64,000 bases of DNA from contig NZ_CP108081.1 in assembly GCF_036182465.1 (NCBI RefSeq), forward strand, positions 12,152,001 to 12,216,000, given 5' to 3'. This stretch comes from Streptomyces sp. NBC_00258 (GTDB lineage: Bacteria > Actinomycetota > Actinomycetes > Streptomycetales > Streptomycetaceae). Below, piece by piece: positions 25,453 through 34,133 of this stretch (position 1 is the stretch's first letter; each line of letters begins with the position of its first letter). The notes beneath the pieces are model-generated. The model worked only from the letters and a program-made list of their open reading frames with translations, was not told where the DNA came from and made no database searches. A program made the position numbers and the translations under genes.

Positions 25453-26360
25453 TGTACCCGGCGGCATGTGGCAGACGGTGACGGTCAGGCCGGCCCGGGC
25501 GGCGAACGCAGCCATTTCGGTCTTCCATGCCCGGGTGCGGTAGCCGTTGGAGCCGCCGGCATCGGCGGTGATCAGCAGACGGGTGGCCTGCGGGTAGTCG
25601 AGGCGTCCTTGCCCGTTCTACCAGCGGCGGATCGATTCGACTGCGAAGGCCGCAGTGTCGTGATCGGTACCGACGTTCACTCAGCCGGTGTCCGCCGCCA
25701 GGTCGTAGATGCCGTAGGGCAGGGTCTTGCCCAGTGCATCACCGGGGAAGTCATGGACGTCAACCCGCACGGGTTCACCGGCCGGCCGCCATAGACGTCC
25801 CGTATTCTTGAACTCCCCGACGACTTCCTTCTTTTTCGCGTCCACACTAACCACGGGCTCGTCGTCCGCCTGATGGTCTTTGACCTGTTCGTTGGTGTAC
25901 CTGAACTGCGCGTCGCGGTCGGGGTGTTGAGCACCTTCAAGGGTCTTTGCATTGGCCTGCAGGCTGAAACCGCTCTCCCGCAGCAGCCTGCCCACGGTCG
26001 GTGCCGAGGCGGCATGGCCCTGCCGCGTCAGTTCCCCGGCCAGAGACCGCAGTCACCTGGTCGTCCACCGCAGCGGCGACATCGGATCGCCCGCTCATCC
26101 GGCTCGGCCAATGCCAGCAGCGTGGGAACGAGCAGAGGGTCAAGCTCTTCGGCGCTCTTGCGACCGCCGCAGTCCCGGCGGACCCGGCCATCGGGCAGTG
26201 GATCTTCGCCACCCTCCAACTCGAAGACCCCCTTCCGCACCGTCGTCTCACTCACCCCCGCGGCACGCGCGACGGCCCGGACCCCGCCGTGCCCCAGCAC
26301 CCGGGCCTCGGCGGCCAGCGCCAGCCGCTGCTGCCGCTCATTGAGATGAGGGAACAACAC
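25453..26360 (-). pseudogene. ISAzo13 transposase, N-terminal and middle parts
   Basis: Reading down the minus strand from ATG 26360: LNERQQRLALAAEARVLGHG (N-terminal HTH), a frameshift and stop near 26030-26090, LAGELTRQGHAASAPTVGRL, then SGFSLQANAKTLEGAQHPDR and VVSVDAKKKEVVGEFKNTGR (catalytic Asp), another stop near 25680, then LLITADAGGSNGYRTRAWKT up to the IS4 insertion. At least two stops and a frameshift show that the element was dead independently of the IS4 insertion. Confidence 0.75.
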
Positions 26361-26725
26361 CCCGAATCGCAGGACAAGTTGGTCACGAAGCTAGCTCGGT
26401 ATGCGCACACCACACCAACGACGGAGAGACCGTGAAGCAACGTGTTGATTCTTTACGCTACCTAAGTGGAGTCGGCTCTGCCCTGTGGTGCACGCCCCCT
26501 CCCGGGATACTGGAGGAGGATGACAGGATGCGCTCATGACAAAGCTGGCGGTGAAGGTCGGGGGGACGCACCTCGAAAGTCTCATCAAGAATCTCACCAG
26601 CCGAGAACGCTCACGCCCTGGCGCGTCCTTGATGCCCGAAACACACTGTCACCGAGGGCTTGCCCCCACGAGCAAACCTCATGGGTAGACCTCGTTAGCC
26701 CTTGGCCGTTGTATACGGTGGTGAC

Positions 26726-26872
26726 ATGAGTAAACGTATCGGCACCCAGAGCGGCACAAAAAGGTTCATTTCGAAGGTGCTCAATCGTCCCTTCCTCGGG
26801 CTTCTGCTTATCCTTGCGCTGATTGTTGGGGTTTGGATTGGCCTGCAATTGGTACTACCCGCCTTGACCTGA
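26726..26872 (+). CDS. Small single-pass membrane protein
   Basis: 48 aa. A basic N-terminus (MSKRIGTQSGTKRFISKVLN) leads into one strong hydrophobic helix (FLGLLLILALIVGVWIGLQL) near the C-terminus. Base composition is clearly less GC-rich than the flanks. A TATACG box lies about 10-15 nt upstream of the ATG and no ribosome site is evident, so the mRNA may be leaderless. A 12-bp hairpin terminator follows. Function unknown. Candidate roles are a small stress protein or a toxin-like peptide; neither is supported by a recognised motif. Confidence 0.5.
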   Translation: MSKRIGTQSGTKRFISKVLNRPFLGLLLILALIVGVWIGLQLVLPALT

Positions 26873-26888
26873 GGTCATGCAGAAATGC

Positions 26889-26928
26889 TTCTGGCCGCCC
26901 CGGCGTCGCACTATCAGGGCGGCCAGAA
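26889..26928. terminator. Bidirectional hairpin terminator
   Basis: TTCTGGCCGCCC (26889-26900) and GGGCGGCCAGAA (26917-26928) form a perfect 12-bp stem with a 16-nt loop. It sits between the ends of the convergent genes at 26726-26872 and 26940-27473. Confidence 0.7.
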
Positions 26929-26939
26929 TAGCAGCCAGG

Positions 26940-27473
26940 TCAGCAGTTCGACGTGGCCTTATACCAGGGGAAATTGTTTGACGGCAGAAACTTCTTCTTA
27001 TCCTTGGTCTCCGGATTTACCGTCATAGTGCAATAGGATCCCTGGATCGGCTCACCGCCGGGCTCCTGGCCTCTGTAATAAGTCCGCACGCTGCGCTTCT
27101 GGCTGCAGTGATTGTTGAAGTAGATCGTCTGGCTCGCCGGGCCCCGGTACCCGATGGATATATTGAACTTCTTCGTCGACGAGCTGCACTTCCAGCTATA
27201 ACGCTTCCAGACCCCGCTCGCAGCGATCGCTGCATCGGCTCCGGCGCTGGCGTCGATCTCATCGGCATCGACTTCGATCCTCTCGAAGTCGGCGTCGAAC
27301 TCCGCGAACAAGGCAGGGTTGGCAACCTCCCCATCGACAGCGGCGAGATCGGTACCTGCCTCACCAGCGTGCGCCGTGGCAGGGATACCGGCCATGAGCG
27401 CCACTGCGGTCAGCGACCCCAACGCAGCCTGCAATGTCCGCATCCGAATGTTCTGGCGATTACGCATGGACAT
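26940..27473 (-). CDS. Secreted cysteine-containing protein of unknown function
   Basis: 177 aa from ATG 27473, with GGGGG 7 nt upstream. A signal peptide is clear: basic start, LQAALGSLTAVALMAGIPAT, cleavage probably after AHA near residue 38. The mature part starts acidic (residues about 40-75) and ends in a basic region with four Cys (WKCSSS, NNHCSQ, SYCTM and a terminal TSNC), probably two disulfides. The two charge blocks hint at a pro-peptide plus a small extracellular core. No family recognised. The upstream region is AT-rich with a palindrome. Confidence 0.65.
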   Translation of the reverse strand: MSMRNRQNIRMRTLQAALGSLTAVALMAGIPATAHAGEAGTDLAAVDGEVANPALFAEFDADFERIEVDADEIDASAGADAAIAASGVWKRYSWKCSSSTKKFNISIGYRGPASQTIYFNNHCSQKRSVRTYYRGQEPGGEPIQGSYCTMTVNPETKDKKKFLPSNNFPWYKATSNC

Positions 27474-27568
27474 GCGAATTCCCCCTTTTAGTTCTACAGA
27501 TTTGCGGTCGGGGATCAAGGTATGGGTTCGCGTAGCAAAAAACAAAGGATTTGAGTAGGACTTGAGGG

Positions 27569-27585
27569 TGGAATTCAAAATTCCA
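27569..27585. promoter_or_regulatory. Palindrome upstream of the secreted-protein gene
   Basis: TGGAATTCAAAATTCCA is a perfect inverted repeat of 7-bp arms around a 3-bp centre, about 96 bp upstream of the start at 27473. Downstream on the minus strand TTGATC-N16-TAGAAC may be the promoter. The site could bind a dimeric regulator. Confidence 0.4.
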
Positions 27586-27764
27586 TTTGGGTGAACCCGA
27601 TCGGGGGCCCACTCTTCACGTTCAAGGCGCCTGACCCACAATCAGGTCCTTCGAATGGGGTCCCGGATCCTGCGGCCAGCTGATCGGGAGCGGACAGGCG
27701 AGCGCCCGGAGTACTGAAGGCGAGACAGAGGCTAGGAGCATGGCGCTTAAGGGCGTGCAGATCT

Positions 27765-28150
27765 TTAACTCGTTTTTTTGACCTTGGTTGGGGTGGGGTT
27801 GGAAGCGAGGAACGTCGCGACGTCGGCTGGTGTGTGGAAGCGGGCGGTTGAGGTGTCGACGTGGTGGCCGTGTGTTTCCAGGAGTGGGCGGACTTCCTGT
27901 TTCGCTCGGTTGATGGTCATGGCGGTGACGCCGAAGAGTTGCCCGAGGAGGTCCATGGTGGCGAGTTTGCGCAGGTGGAGCACGGTGGCCAGGACCCGGT
28001 CGGCTGGGTGAGCTTGGCTTTGGCGCCTGCGCCGGGGGCGACCATGCGCTCGTGACTGCGGCGCGTGCGGAGCACTTGCTCGCGTTGGACCTCCACCACG
28101 CTCTTCGAGTACCTGGAAATCTTCCATATCCGACAGCGCAGGCACTCCGC
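27765..28150 (-). pseudogene. Second ISAzo13 transposase C-terminal remnant
   Basis: The minus strand ends with DRVLATVLHLRKLATMDLLG, QLFGVTAMTINRAKQEVRPL and TARFHTPADVATFLASN. This is homologous to the tail of the transposase at 23276-24023 but clearly diverged from it. Upstream RSHERMVAPGAGAKAKL sits in another frame, so there is a frameshift near 28010. No inverted repeats matching 23267 or 26438 were seen here. Confidence 0.6.
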
Positions 28151-28538
28151 GCTGGGCATGCTCGGTCCGGTGGAGTACGAACTCCGTTCCCCGCCGGTAG
28201 CGTGAAACCAAGTAACTCGACTCCACCCAACTCGGGACAGTCCGGAGCCTCCATCAGACCCGGGGTGCCTCTGTATCTGTCAACCGGCTTGAAGCAGTCT
28301 CTGGTTGCGCCGTTTGTAGGCCTGCATTCGGAATGTCCCGTTCCGATGTAGCGGCCTGGGCTTTTCCGACCGTCTCAATTGGAGGACACGACACTTCTGT
28401 CTCACGACCTTGTCCCTTGACATCCGCTGCCGACATATATGCCATGTGCTGGGCCGGTGGTTCATCCGTGATCCGGCCGAACGGAATATCTGGGCGGCCA
28501 TGAGAAGTGTGACTCCTCGGGGGGGGCCGGGGTTCGTG
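28151..28538. other. Unassigned stretch before the CHAT gene
   Basis: No reading frame with recognisable similarity or a good ribosome site was found on either strand. It lies between IS debris and the end of the CHAT protein gene. Confidence 0.5.
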
Positions 28539-31500
28539 TCAGGCGCCGGCGTGGAGGTAGGCGGCCCACAGGAAGGGGGTCCGGGTCCGGTCGAGCTGGC
28601 CGGGCAGGTCGTGGCCGTCACGTACGCCGCGCACGGCCTGGTGCAGCGCCTGGGCTGCCCGGCTGGTGTCGATGGTTCCGTCAGGGGTGCGCAGGTGGGT
28701 GTAGAAGCTGTCGGCGACGGTGACGGCGATCTGGTCGTCGATCTCCCACAGGGTGCCGACGACGTGGGGGAAGCCGGCCAGCTGGAAAGCAGAGGTCAGA
28801 TGGATGGCCTCGTCGGCCAAGTTAGCGGTGTCGATGGCCGCGGTGCGGCAGGCAGATAGGTAGGCCAGCTGGGCATGGTCGAGGCGGACGGGGGTGAGGC
28901 TGGCGACGGTGAGGGGGTCGCTTTGATGGTCGTGGAGCAGCAGCAGGCTCTGGGAGGGGTCGGTGGGGTGGCTGGCGAAATGAGCGATCGGGCAATGGGA
29001 CAGGTGGTCTAGGACGGCTGCTTTGGTCGGCGTGCTCGGCGGCGAGTTGGCCGGTTGGCCATCGGGGTCGGGTTCGCGCAGCAGTACGGTGCGCGGTAGG
29101 TGGCGGCGCAGCATCTCGGCCTCGGCACTGACGTGGCCCAGGCGGCCGTGACGGGGGAGGCCTGGGGTGGTGGGCATCGCGACGACCAGCCCTTGGACGG
29201 GCGTATCCGGGTGCGGGACGTTTTCCCGGGTGCGCTGGCGGGCGTAACGGAGGGCGCGGACGGTGGGGGTGTGGGACGAGATGACCCGGTCCATGACGGT
29301 GCGCCGGTGCGGGTCGTCGGCGGGGTCGGTGTGGTAGCCGGCAGCATGCAGGGGCAGCAGTCCCAACAGTCCGCCCGGTGCCCACCACATCCGCGGCCAT
29401 TCGGCGTCTGCCGGCGGCTGGCGGTGGTGGCCCAGCGTGTCCAGGACGGGTCCGGCCGCGGTATCCCACAGCCATTGCAGGACCTGGGTGATGACGTCCT
29501 GTGCCTGCCGCCGCTGGGTTTTGTCCCGGTCCGTGGTGGCGGTGTGCAGCGCCTGCTGGAAGGAGGTTGCCTTCTCGGCCAGGGCGTCGGTGGTGAGTTT
29601 GGGGAGCTCCAGGTAGGTGATGCCAGCCGTGGTGAGCAGCAGGGCGTCGCTGCGGTAGCCGCTGGTGTTGAATACCACGACGGGGCCTTGTTCCGCCTGG
29701 GTGAGAAGTTCCTGGGTGGTGGGCGGGAGGGCGAAGGAGGCGAAGTCATCCAGGTCGCGGATCTCCACCAGGGTCTGGGCGAACTCGCGGGCCAGTCGGT
29801 GCCGGTCGTGTACGGCGCGATCCTGCCGCACCGTGAGGGTGTCCGTCTCACCACTCCCGTCGGCGGGGGTGGTGGGTTGGTCGAGTTGGTCGCGCAACTG
29901 GACGAACCGTGCGGCGAGGTCGGGGCGCTGCCGGTTGAGGTCGGTGAGATCGCTGCGGGTATCCAGTGCTTGGCTGAGCAGCACCGCCCGCCCGGCCTCT
30001 AGCAGCCGCAGCGCGCGGGTTGCGCGTTCCTTCCGGGTCCCGCGGGAGTCAGCGAGAGCCAGCGCTGCGGCATCCCCGGCCAGTCCGGCGAAATCGCCGA
30101 GCGCATGCTGCTGGTCGCCCCGCCCCAGCTGGCGCAGGGTCACCTCAGGCAGCAGCCGCACCGCGTCTTCCCCCGCATCCGCTGCCCGGCCCGCCTCAGA
30201 TCGTGAGACGAGCCCGGCTAGCACCCACGCCGCTCCAATACGGGTCGAAGGCGCCGCCGAATCCACACCCCACGCCCCGGTCAAGGCGGATGCCGCCGCG
30301 TCCAGGTCCGCCTGGTCCCCTGCCCGCCGGAACCGGTCCCGCAACGCGAGCCCCAGGTTGTTGAGGCACGCTGCTCGGTCGGGGTGACCCGCGGGCGTGG
30401 CGCGGACCGCGGCCTGGAGATGATCGATGGCCTGGTCCACGTCCGTCAGATCCCCCGTCTGCCCGAACCGGCCTTGCAGCGCGGCCCCCAGGTTGGCTAG
30501 GTACCTAGCGCGGTCAGGGTGGTCGGCCGACGTGGCGCGGACTGCGGCCTGGAGACGGTTGATGGCTCGGTCCAGGTCCGCCAGATCCCCCGTCCGCCCG
30601 AACCGGCCTTGCAGCGCGGCCCCCAGGTTGGTCAGGTACCCCGATCGGCCGGGGTGGTCGGCGGGCGTGGCGTGTACGGCTTCCTGTCCGATGGTGACGG
30701 CCTGGTCCAGATCCGCCAGATCCCCCGTCCGCCGGAACCGGGCTCCCAGCGCAAGCCCCAGGCTGGACAGTGACGCTGCTCGGTCGGGGCGGCCGGCGGG
30801 CGTGGCGCGGACCGCGGCCTGGAGATGATCGACGGCCTGGTCCAGATCCGTCAGATCCCCCGTATGCCCGAATCGGTCCCGCAACGCAATCCCCAAATTG
30901 TTCAGGTACCCCATTCGATCCGGGTGGTCGGCGGGCGTGGCGTGTACGGCTTCTTGTCCGATAGTGACGGCTTGGTCCAGATCCGCTGGATCCCCCGTAC
31001 GCCCAAACCGAACCTGCAGCGTGCCCCCCAGATTGAACAGGTGCCCCACACGGCCCGGGTCATCGGCGGGCGAGGCGTTTACGGCTCCCTGCCCGGTGGC
31101 CACAGCCTGCTCCAGGTCCGCCAGATCCCCCACCTGCTCGAACCGAACCCGCAGCGCAAACCCCAGATTGGACAGGTACATGGCTCGGTTAGGGGCACCG
31201 GCAGGCGCGGCCTGGACTGCGGACTGGAGGCAGTCGATGGACTGGTCCAGGTCCGATAGGACTCCGGTCCGCTCGAACCGGTCCCCCAGTGTGGTCCCGA
31301 GGTAGTTCAGGTACGCAGCTCGGTTGGGGTGGTCGGCGGGGGTGACGTTTACGGCTTGCTGTCGAATGGTGATGGCCTGGTCGAGGTCGGCCAGATTCTC
31401 TGTACGCTGGAACCGGGTTGCCAGCGCACGCCCCAGGCTGTGCAGGTACATGACTCGGTTGGGGTGGCCGGTAGGCGTGGCCTGGACTGCGGACTGGAGG

Positions 31501-32216
31501 CAGTCGATGGCCTGGTCCAGGTCTGATAGGCCCCCGGTCCGGTCGAATCGGACCCGCAGCGTGCCCCCGAGATTGTTGAGGAACGCCGCTCGGCCGGGGT
31601 GGTCGGCGGGCGTGGTCCCGACCGCGGCCCGGAGACGGTCGATGGCCTGGTCTAGGTCCGACTGAGTCCCGGTCCGCTCGAACCTGTTCCTCAGATCGTT
31701 CCCGAGGTGGAACAGGCGCCCCGCTCGCTTGGGGTGGTCGGCGGGTGTGGCCCGGATCGCGGCCTGGAGATGGTCGATGGCCTGGTTCAGGTCCAACAGG
31801 TCCTCGGTCCGTCTGAACCGGGCCCCCAGCGCAAGCCCCAGGTTGTGCAGGTACAGGTCTTCGTTGGGGTGGTCGGCGGGCGTGGTTTGTACGGCTTCCT
31901 GTCGGGTGGCGATGGCCTGGTCCAGGTCCGACAGGTCCCCGGTCCGTTCGAACCGGGCCTGCAGCGCGTTCCCCAGGTAGTTCAGGTACTCCGCCCGGTT
32001 CGGGTGGTCGGCGGGCGTGGCATGCTCAATCTGCTGCCACAGGTGCACTGCCGAGGAAGATAACCGGGTCGGCGGATTCAAGTGCCTGCTGGAGCAGGCT
32101 GACGGCGTGCGGTTCTGCGGTGTCGGCGAGCCGCAGCAGGAGGGCTTCGGGCAGATCGCTGGCGCCAGCGATGAAGCAGGGCATGAACGCTTCCGCCGCG
32201 GCGTCCAGGTCCGCAC
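28539..32216 (-). CDS. TPR-CHAT protein (main frame)
   Basis: The frame covers up to 1225 codons, but genuine coding sequence probably begins near 32060, where the upstream frame (32026-32475) shifts into it; the first 50 or so codons from 32216 are shadow. Thirteen 45-residue TPR-like repeats follow (TPADHPDR...YLNNLG...RFxRTGDLxDLDQAI...), then a helical linker and a C-terminal CHAT domain, the caspase-like protease fold linked to TPRs. The predicted Cys is in AYLSACRTA (near 28850). The His region reads IAHFASHP, where most members have a His followed by Gly, so activity should be checked. CHAT proteases act in prokaryotic immunity and cell-death pathways (for example TPR-CHAT with type III-E CRISPR), but no CRISPR is present. 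Two divergent genes at 32596 and 33018 may be partners. Confidence 0.82.
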   Translation of the reverse strand: MRTWTPRRKRSCPASSLAPAICPKPSCCGSPTPQNRTPSACSSRHLNPPTRLSSSAVHLWQQIEHATPADHPNRAEYLNYLGNALQARFERTGDLSDLDQAIATRQEAVQTTPADHPNEDLYLHNLGLALGARFRRTEDLLDLNQAIDHLQAAIRATPADHPKRAGRLFHLGNDLRNRFERTGTQSDLDQAIDRLRAAVGTTPADHPGRAAFLNNLGGTLRVRFDRTGGLSDLDQAIDCLQSAVQATPTGHPNRVMYLHSLGRALATRFQRTENLADLDQAITIRQQAVNVTPADHPNRAAYLNYLGTTLGDRFERTGVLSDLDQSIDCLQSAVQAAPAGAPNRAMYLSNLGFALRVRFEQVGDLADLEQAVATGQGAVNASPADDPGRVGHLFNLGGTLQVRFGRTGDPADLDQAVTIGQEAVHATPADHPDRMGYLNNLGIALRDRFGHTGDLTDLDQAVDHLQAAVRATPAGRPDRAASLSSLGLALGARFRRTGDLADLDQAVTIGQEAVHATPADHPGRSGYLTNLGAALQGRFGRTGDLADLDRAINRLQAAVRATSADHPDRARYLANLGAALQGRFGQTGDLTDVDQAIDHLQAAVRATPAGHPDRAACLNNLGLALRDRFRRAGDQADLDAAASALTGAWGVDSAAPSTRIGAAWVLAGLVSRSEAGRAADAGEDAVRLLPEVTLRQLGRGDQQHALGDFAGLAGDAAALALADSRGTRKERATRALRLLEAGRAVLLSQALDTRSDLTDLNRQRPDLAARFVQLRDQLDQPTTPADGSGETDTLTVRQDRAVHDRHRLAREFAQTLVEIRDLDDFASFALPPTTQELLTQAEQGPVVVFNTSGYRSDALLLTTAGITYLELPKLTTDALAEKATSFQQALHTATTDRDKTQRRQAQDVITQVLQWLWDTAAGPVLDTLGHHRQPPADAEWPRMWWAPGGLLGLLPLHAAGYHTDPADDPHRRTVMDRVISSHTPTVRALRYARQRTRENVPHPDTPVQGLVVAMPTTPGLPRHGRLGHVSAEAEMLRRHLPRTVLLREPDPDGQPANSPPSTPTKAAVLDHLSHCPIAHFASHPTDPSQSLLLLHDHQSDPLTVASLTPVRLDHAQLAYLSACRTAAIDTANLADEAIHLTSAFQLAGFPHVVGTLWEIDDQIAVTVADSFYTHLRTPDGTIDTSRAAQALHQAVRGVRDGHDLPGQLDRTRTPFLWAAYLHAGA
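30264..32018 (-). repeat. Thirteen 135-bp tandem repeats encoding 45-aa TPR units
   Basis: The phrase GGTGGTCGGCGGGCGTGG and relatives recur every 135 bp (for example 31733, 31868, 32003 and 30518, 30653). Each unit encodes a helix-turn-helix ending near RFxRTGDLxDLDQAIxxLQ. Units are degenerate in DNA but similar enough to recombine. Confidence 0.85.
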
Positions 32217-32475
32217 CGCCTTGACCGTCAGGGAGCGCTGTGTACCGGTGGAAGTGCAGCCAGCCGAGTACGTACCAGGCTGTTACGTCGCTCAAATCGC
32301 CGTTGTTGGTGCGGAGGAGTTTGGTGAGCTGTCGGGCCTCGGTGAGGGCCTGGGGTTCCAATGCCGGAGAAGGATCGCCGGTGTCGGCGATCCGCCGCAG
32401 CCGCGCCCACACCGCAGCAGCCAGCCGTTCCTCTAGCACCCCGACCCCCGACGTCCACCATGCGCCTCGTGGCAT
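32026..32475 (-). CDS. N-terminal part of the TPR-CHAT protein, separated by a frameshift
   Basis: 149 codons from ATG 32475: LEERLAAAVWARLRRIADTG, LTEARQLTKLLRTNNGDLSD, VTAWYVLGWLHFHRYTALPD and SLLQQALESADP. Actinobacterial TPR-CHAT proteins begin this way and then run into a ..LW..I..ATPADHP.R first repeat. Here the continuation (SSAVHLWQQIEHATPADHPN) is in the neighbouring frame, so one base has been gained or lost near 32060. It could be a true mutation, a sequencing error or, less likely, programmed frameshifting. The exact start is uncertain. Confidence 0.6.
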   Translation of the reverse strand: MPRGAWWTSGVGVLEERLAAAVWARLRRIADTGDPSPALEPQALTEARQLTKLLRTNNGDLSDVTAWYVLGWLHFHRYTALPDGQGGADLDAAAEAFMPCFIAGASDLPEALLLRLADTAEPHAVSLLQQALESADPVIFLGSAPVAAD

Positions 32476-32595
32476 GCCCACCCAGGAGTCGCGGGGAAAG
32501 CTCCGCGTACCCTCGTGGTGCCGACCAACCCTACGCCGCAACAGCGTAGTTGGCCGGGTCCAAGCCGGTGGCGAGAACAGGCAGGGAGGGAAGCC

Positions 32596-33014
32596 ATGGC
32601 CGACGAGGGCGAGGCGGAAGGGCCGGACCTGGCGCAGAGACTGGCCACGGTGTGCGCGCACCTGGAGGAGATCCGCGCAGATCTGCGCCGCGGGCTGGGC
32701 GGGGACGAGGGCCCGGTGGAGCGGGTGCTGGACGCCGCACGGGACGGGACGTCGCGGGCACGCTCTCCGTGCTGCACGCGGTCCTGCAGGCCAGCTGCGA
32801 CCCCCTGGGGCTGGACGGCTACACCGATCACACAGGCTCCACCCGTGGTATCCAGCCAGCCGGGATCAGCAATACCGGGATCCCCAATATCCGTGCCGAG
32901 TTGGTGTATCTGTGTCCGGGAGGCCGCTGTGCGCGCTACTGGTGGCCCCAGGCCACCTCCTCGGTGCCGCAGTGCGCGATCAGCAGCACCATTCTGCGCC
33001 GGGAACGGCTGTAG
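32596..33014 (+). CDS. Small cysteine-containing protein next to TPR-CHAT (frameshifted)
   Basis: ATG 32596 has GGGAGGG just upstream and opens GPDLAQRLATVCAHLEEIRA, a helical start. Near 32750 coding shifts to another frame: TLSVLHAVLQASCDPLGLDG, then ELVYLCPGGRCARYWWP and a stop at 33014. The CPxxRCxRxWWP motif resembles a short zinc- or disulfide-binding element. With the shift repaired the protein has about 139 residues. It diverges from the TPR-CHAT gene and is followed 3 nt later by a membrane protein gene, so the three may form one module. Function unknown. Confidence 0.5.
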
Positions 33015-33017
33015 CTG

Positions 33018-33968
33018 GTGGGCGTCCTGCTATCCCAACTGGGCACCAAACTCGCCGAGCGGTGGCTGTCCTTGCTGGTTCTGCCCGGCGCCCTCTATCT
33101 CGCCGTCGCCGCCACCGCCCACACCCTGGGCCACACACACCCCTTCGAGCTGCCCCGCCTCACCCACCAGATCACGACCTGGGCCAGACACCCCGCCACG
33201 AGCACCGTGGGCGGTCAAGTGGTACTGCTGGCCGCGATACTGGCTGGCGCCGCCGCGACCGGACTGGCCGCACAAGCCCTCGGTTCACTGACCGAACGGC
33301 TCTGCCTGGCCGCCGACTGGCCCACCTGGCCACCCCCGCTCCGCCAGCTTGCTGCCAAGCAAACCGCTCGACGGCACGGCCGCTGGACCGAAGCAGCTCG
33401 CACCTGGCACCATCACCGCGAGCAGGACGCCCAAGCCCTGGCCCGCGGCCAACGTCCGGACCCCGTCACGCGGCACGCCGCCGAACGCGCCGTGACCCGC
33501 ATCGCCCCCGAGAAACCTGAGCGCCCCACCTGGAGCGGGGACCGCATCAACGCGGTAGCCGTCCGTCTGGATCGCGATCACCACCTCGTCCTGGCGACCC
33601 TCTGGCCGCATCTGTGGCTGATCCTGCCCGAGGAGGTCCGCACCCAGATCACCACCGCCCGCCAGAACCTCACTCGCGCCACCGCCCTGACCGCCTGGGC
33701 CCTGCTCTACCTCCCCCTCACCGTCTGGTGGTGGCCCGCCGCACTCATCACCGCCACACTCACCCTCACTGGCTGGGTACGCACCCGTACCGCAACCGAC
33801 ACCTACGCTCTCCTCCTGGAAGCCAGCACCCGCCTCCACATCCGCGACCTCGCCGACCACCTCGGCCTCGACCCCACCGGCCGCCTCGCCCCCGAAACCG
33901 GCGACACCCTGACCCACCACCTGACGCCCACGCCACCACCGATCCCGCCCCCACGCAACACCGGATGA
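33018..33968 (+). CDS. Multi-pass membrane protein next to TPR-CHAT
   Basis: 316 aa from GTG 33018, immediately after the preceding stop. Two hydrophobic segments lie in the first 90 residues (LSLLVLPGALYLAVAATAHT; VVLLAAILAGAAATGLAAQA) and two more near residues 225-260 (ALTAWALLYLPLTVWWWPAA followed by LITATLTLTGW). The 100-residue cytoplasmic middle is rich in Arg, His and Trp. The tail is proline-rich. No enzyme motif was recognised. As a candidate membrane partner of a CHAT protease it might be a cleavage-activated effector, which is speculative. Confidence 0.65.
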   Translation: MGVLLSQLGTKLAERWLSLLVLPGALYLAVAATAHTLGHTHPFELPRLTHQITTWARHPATSTVGGQVVLLAAILAGAAATGLAAQALGSLTERLCLAADWPTWPPPLRQLAAKQTARRHGRWTEAARTWHHHREQDAQALARGQRPDPVTRHAAERAVTRIAPEKPERPTWSGDRINAVAVRLDRDHHLVLATLWPHLWLILPEEVRTQITTARQNLTRATALTAWALLYLPLTVWWWPAALITATLTLTGWVRTRTATDTYALLLEASTRLHIRDLADHLGLDPTGRLAPETGDTLTHHLTPTPPPIPPPRNTG

Positions 33969-34133
33969 CGACCCGTCACCCGGCACACCACCAGCCAGCC
34001 GAACCGGGGAACGAGCCCGTCACCGAAGGCACACCGCTGGCTTCGGCGGCGGTTCCTCCCGACGGACGTCCGCAGGGTTCATGGCCCGCGTTGGCGAGCT
34101 CGGCGCCGACCAGGCCCTGACGTTCAGCGACAG

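Larger units (their letters stand above)
23267..26457 (-). mobile_element. ISAzo13-family element, decayed and interrupted by an IS4-family element
   Basis: CGTAAAGAATCAACACGTTG at 23267-23286 and its perfect reverse complement at 26438-26457 are 20-bp terminal inverted repeats. Between them lie the N-terminal, middle and C-terminal parts of one ISAzo13-type transposase on the minus strand, split by the insertion at 24024-25452. Without the insertion and its target duplication the element would be about 1.75 kb. No target duplication was evident at its own ends. Confidence 0.8.

Noticed and set aside
30264..32018. CRISPR-like array suggested by the regular 135-bp periodicity
   Set aside because: Units are coding, degenerate and contiguous, with no short identical repeats separated by unique spacers.
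28539..32216. Plus-strand frames across the TPR array as separate repeat proteins
   Set aside because: They are antisense translations of the 135-bp repeats; only the minus frame gives TPR helices and a CHAT domain.
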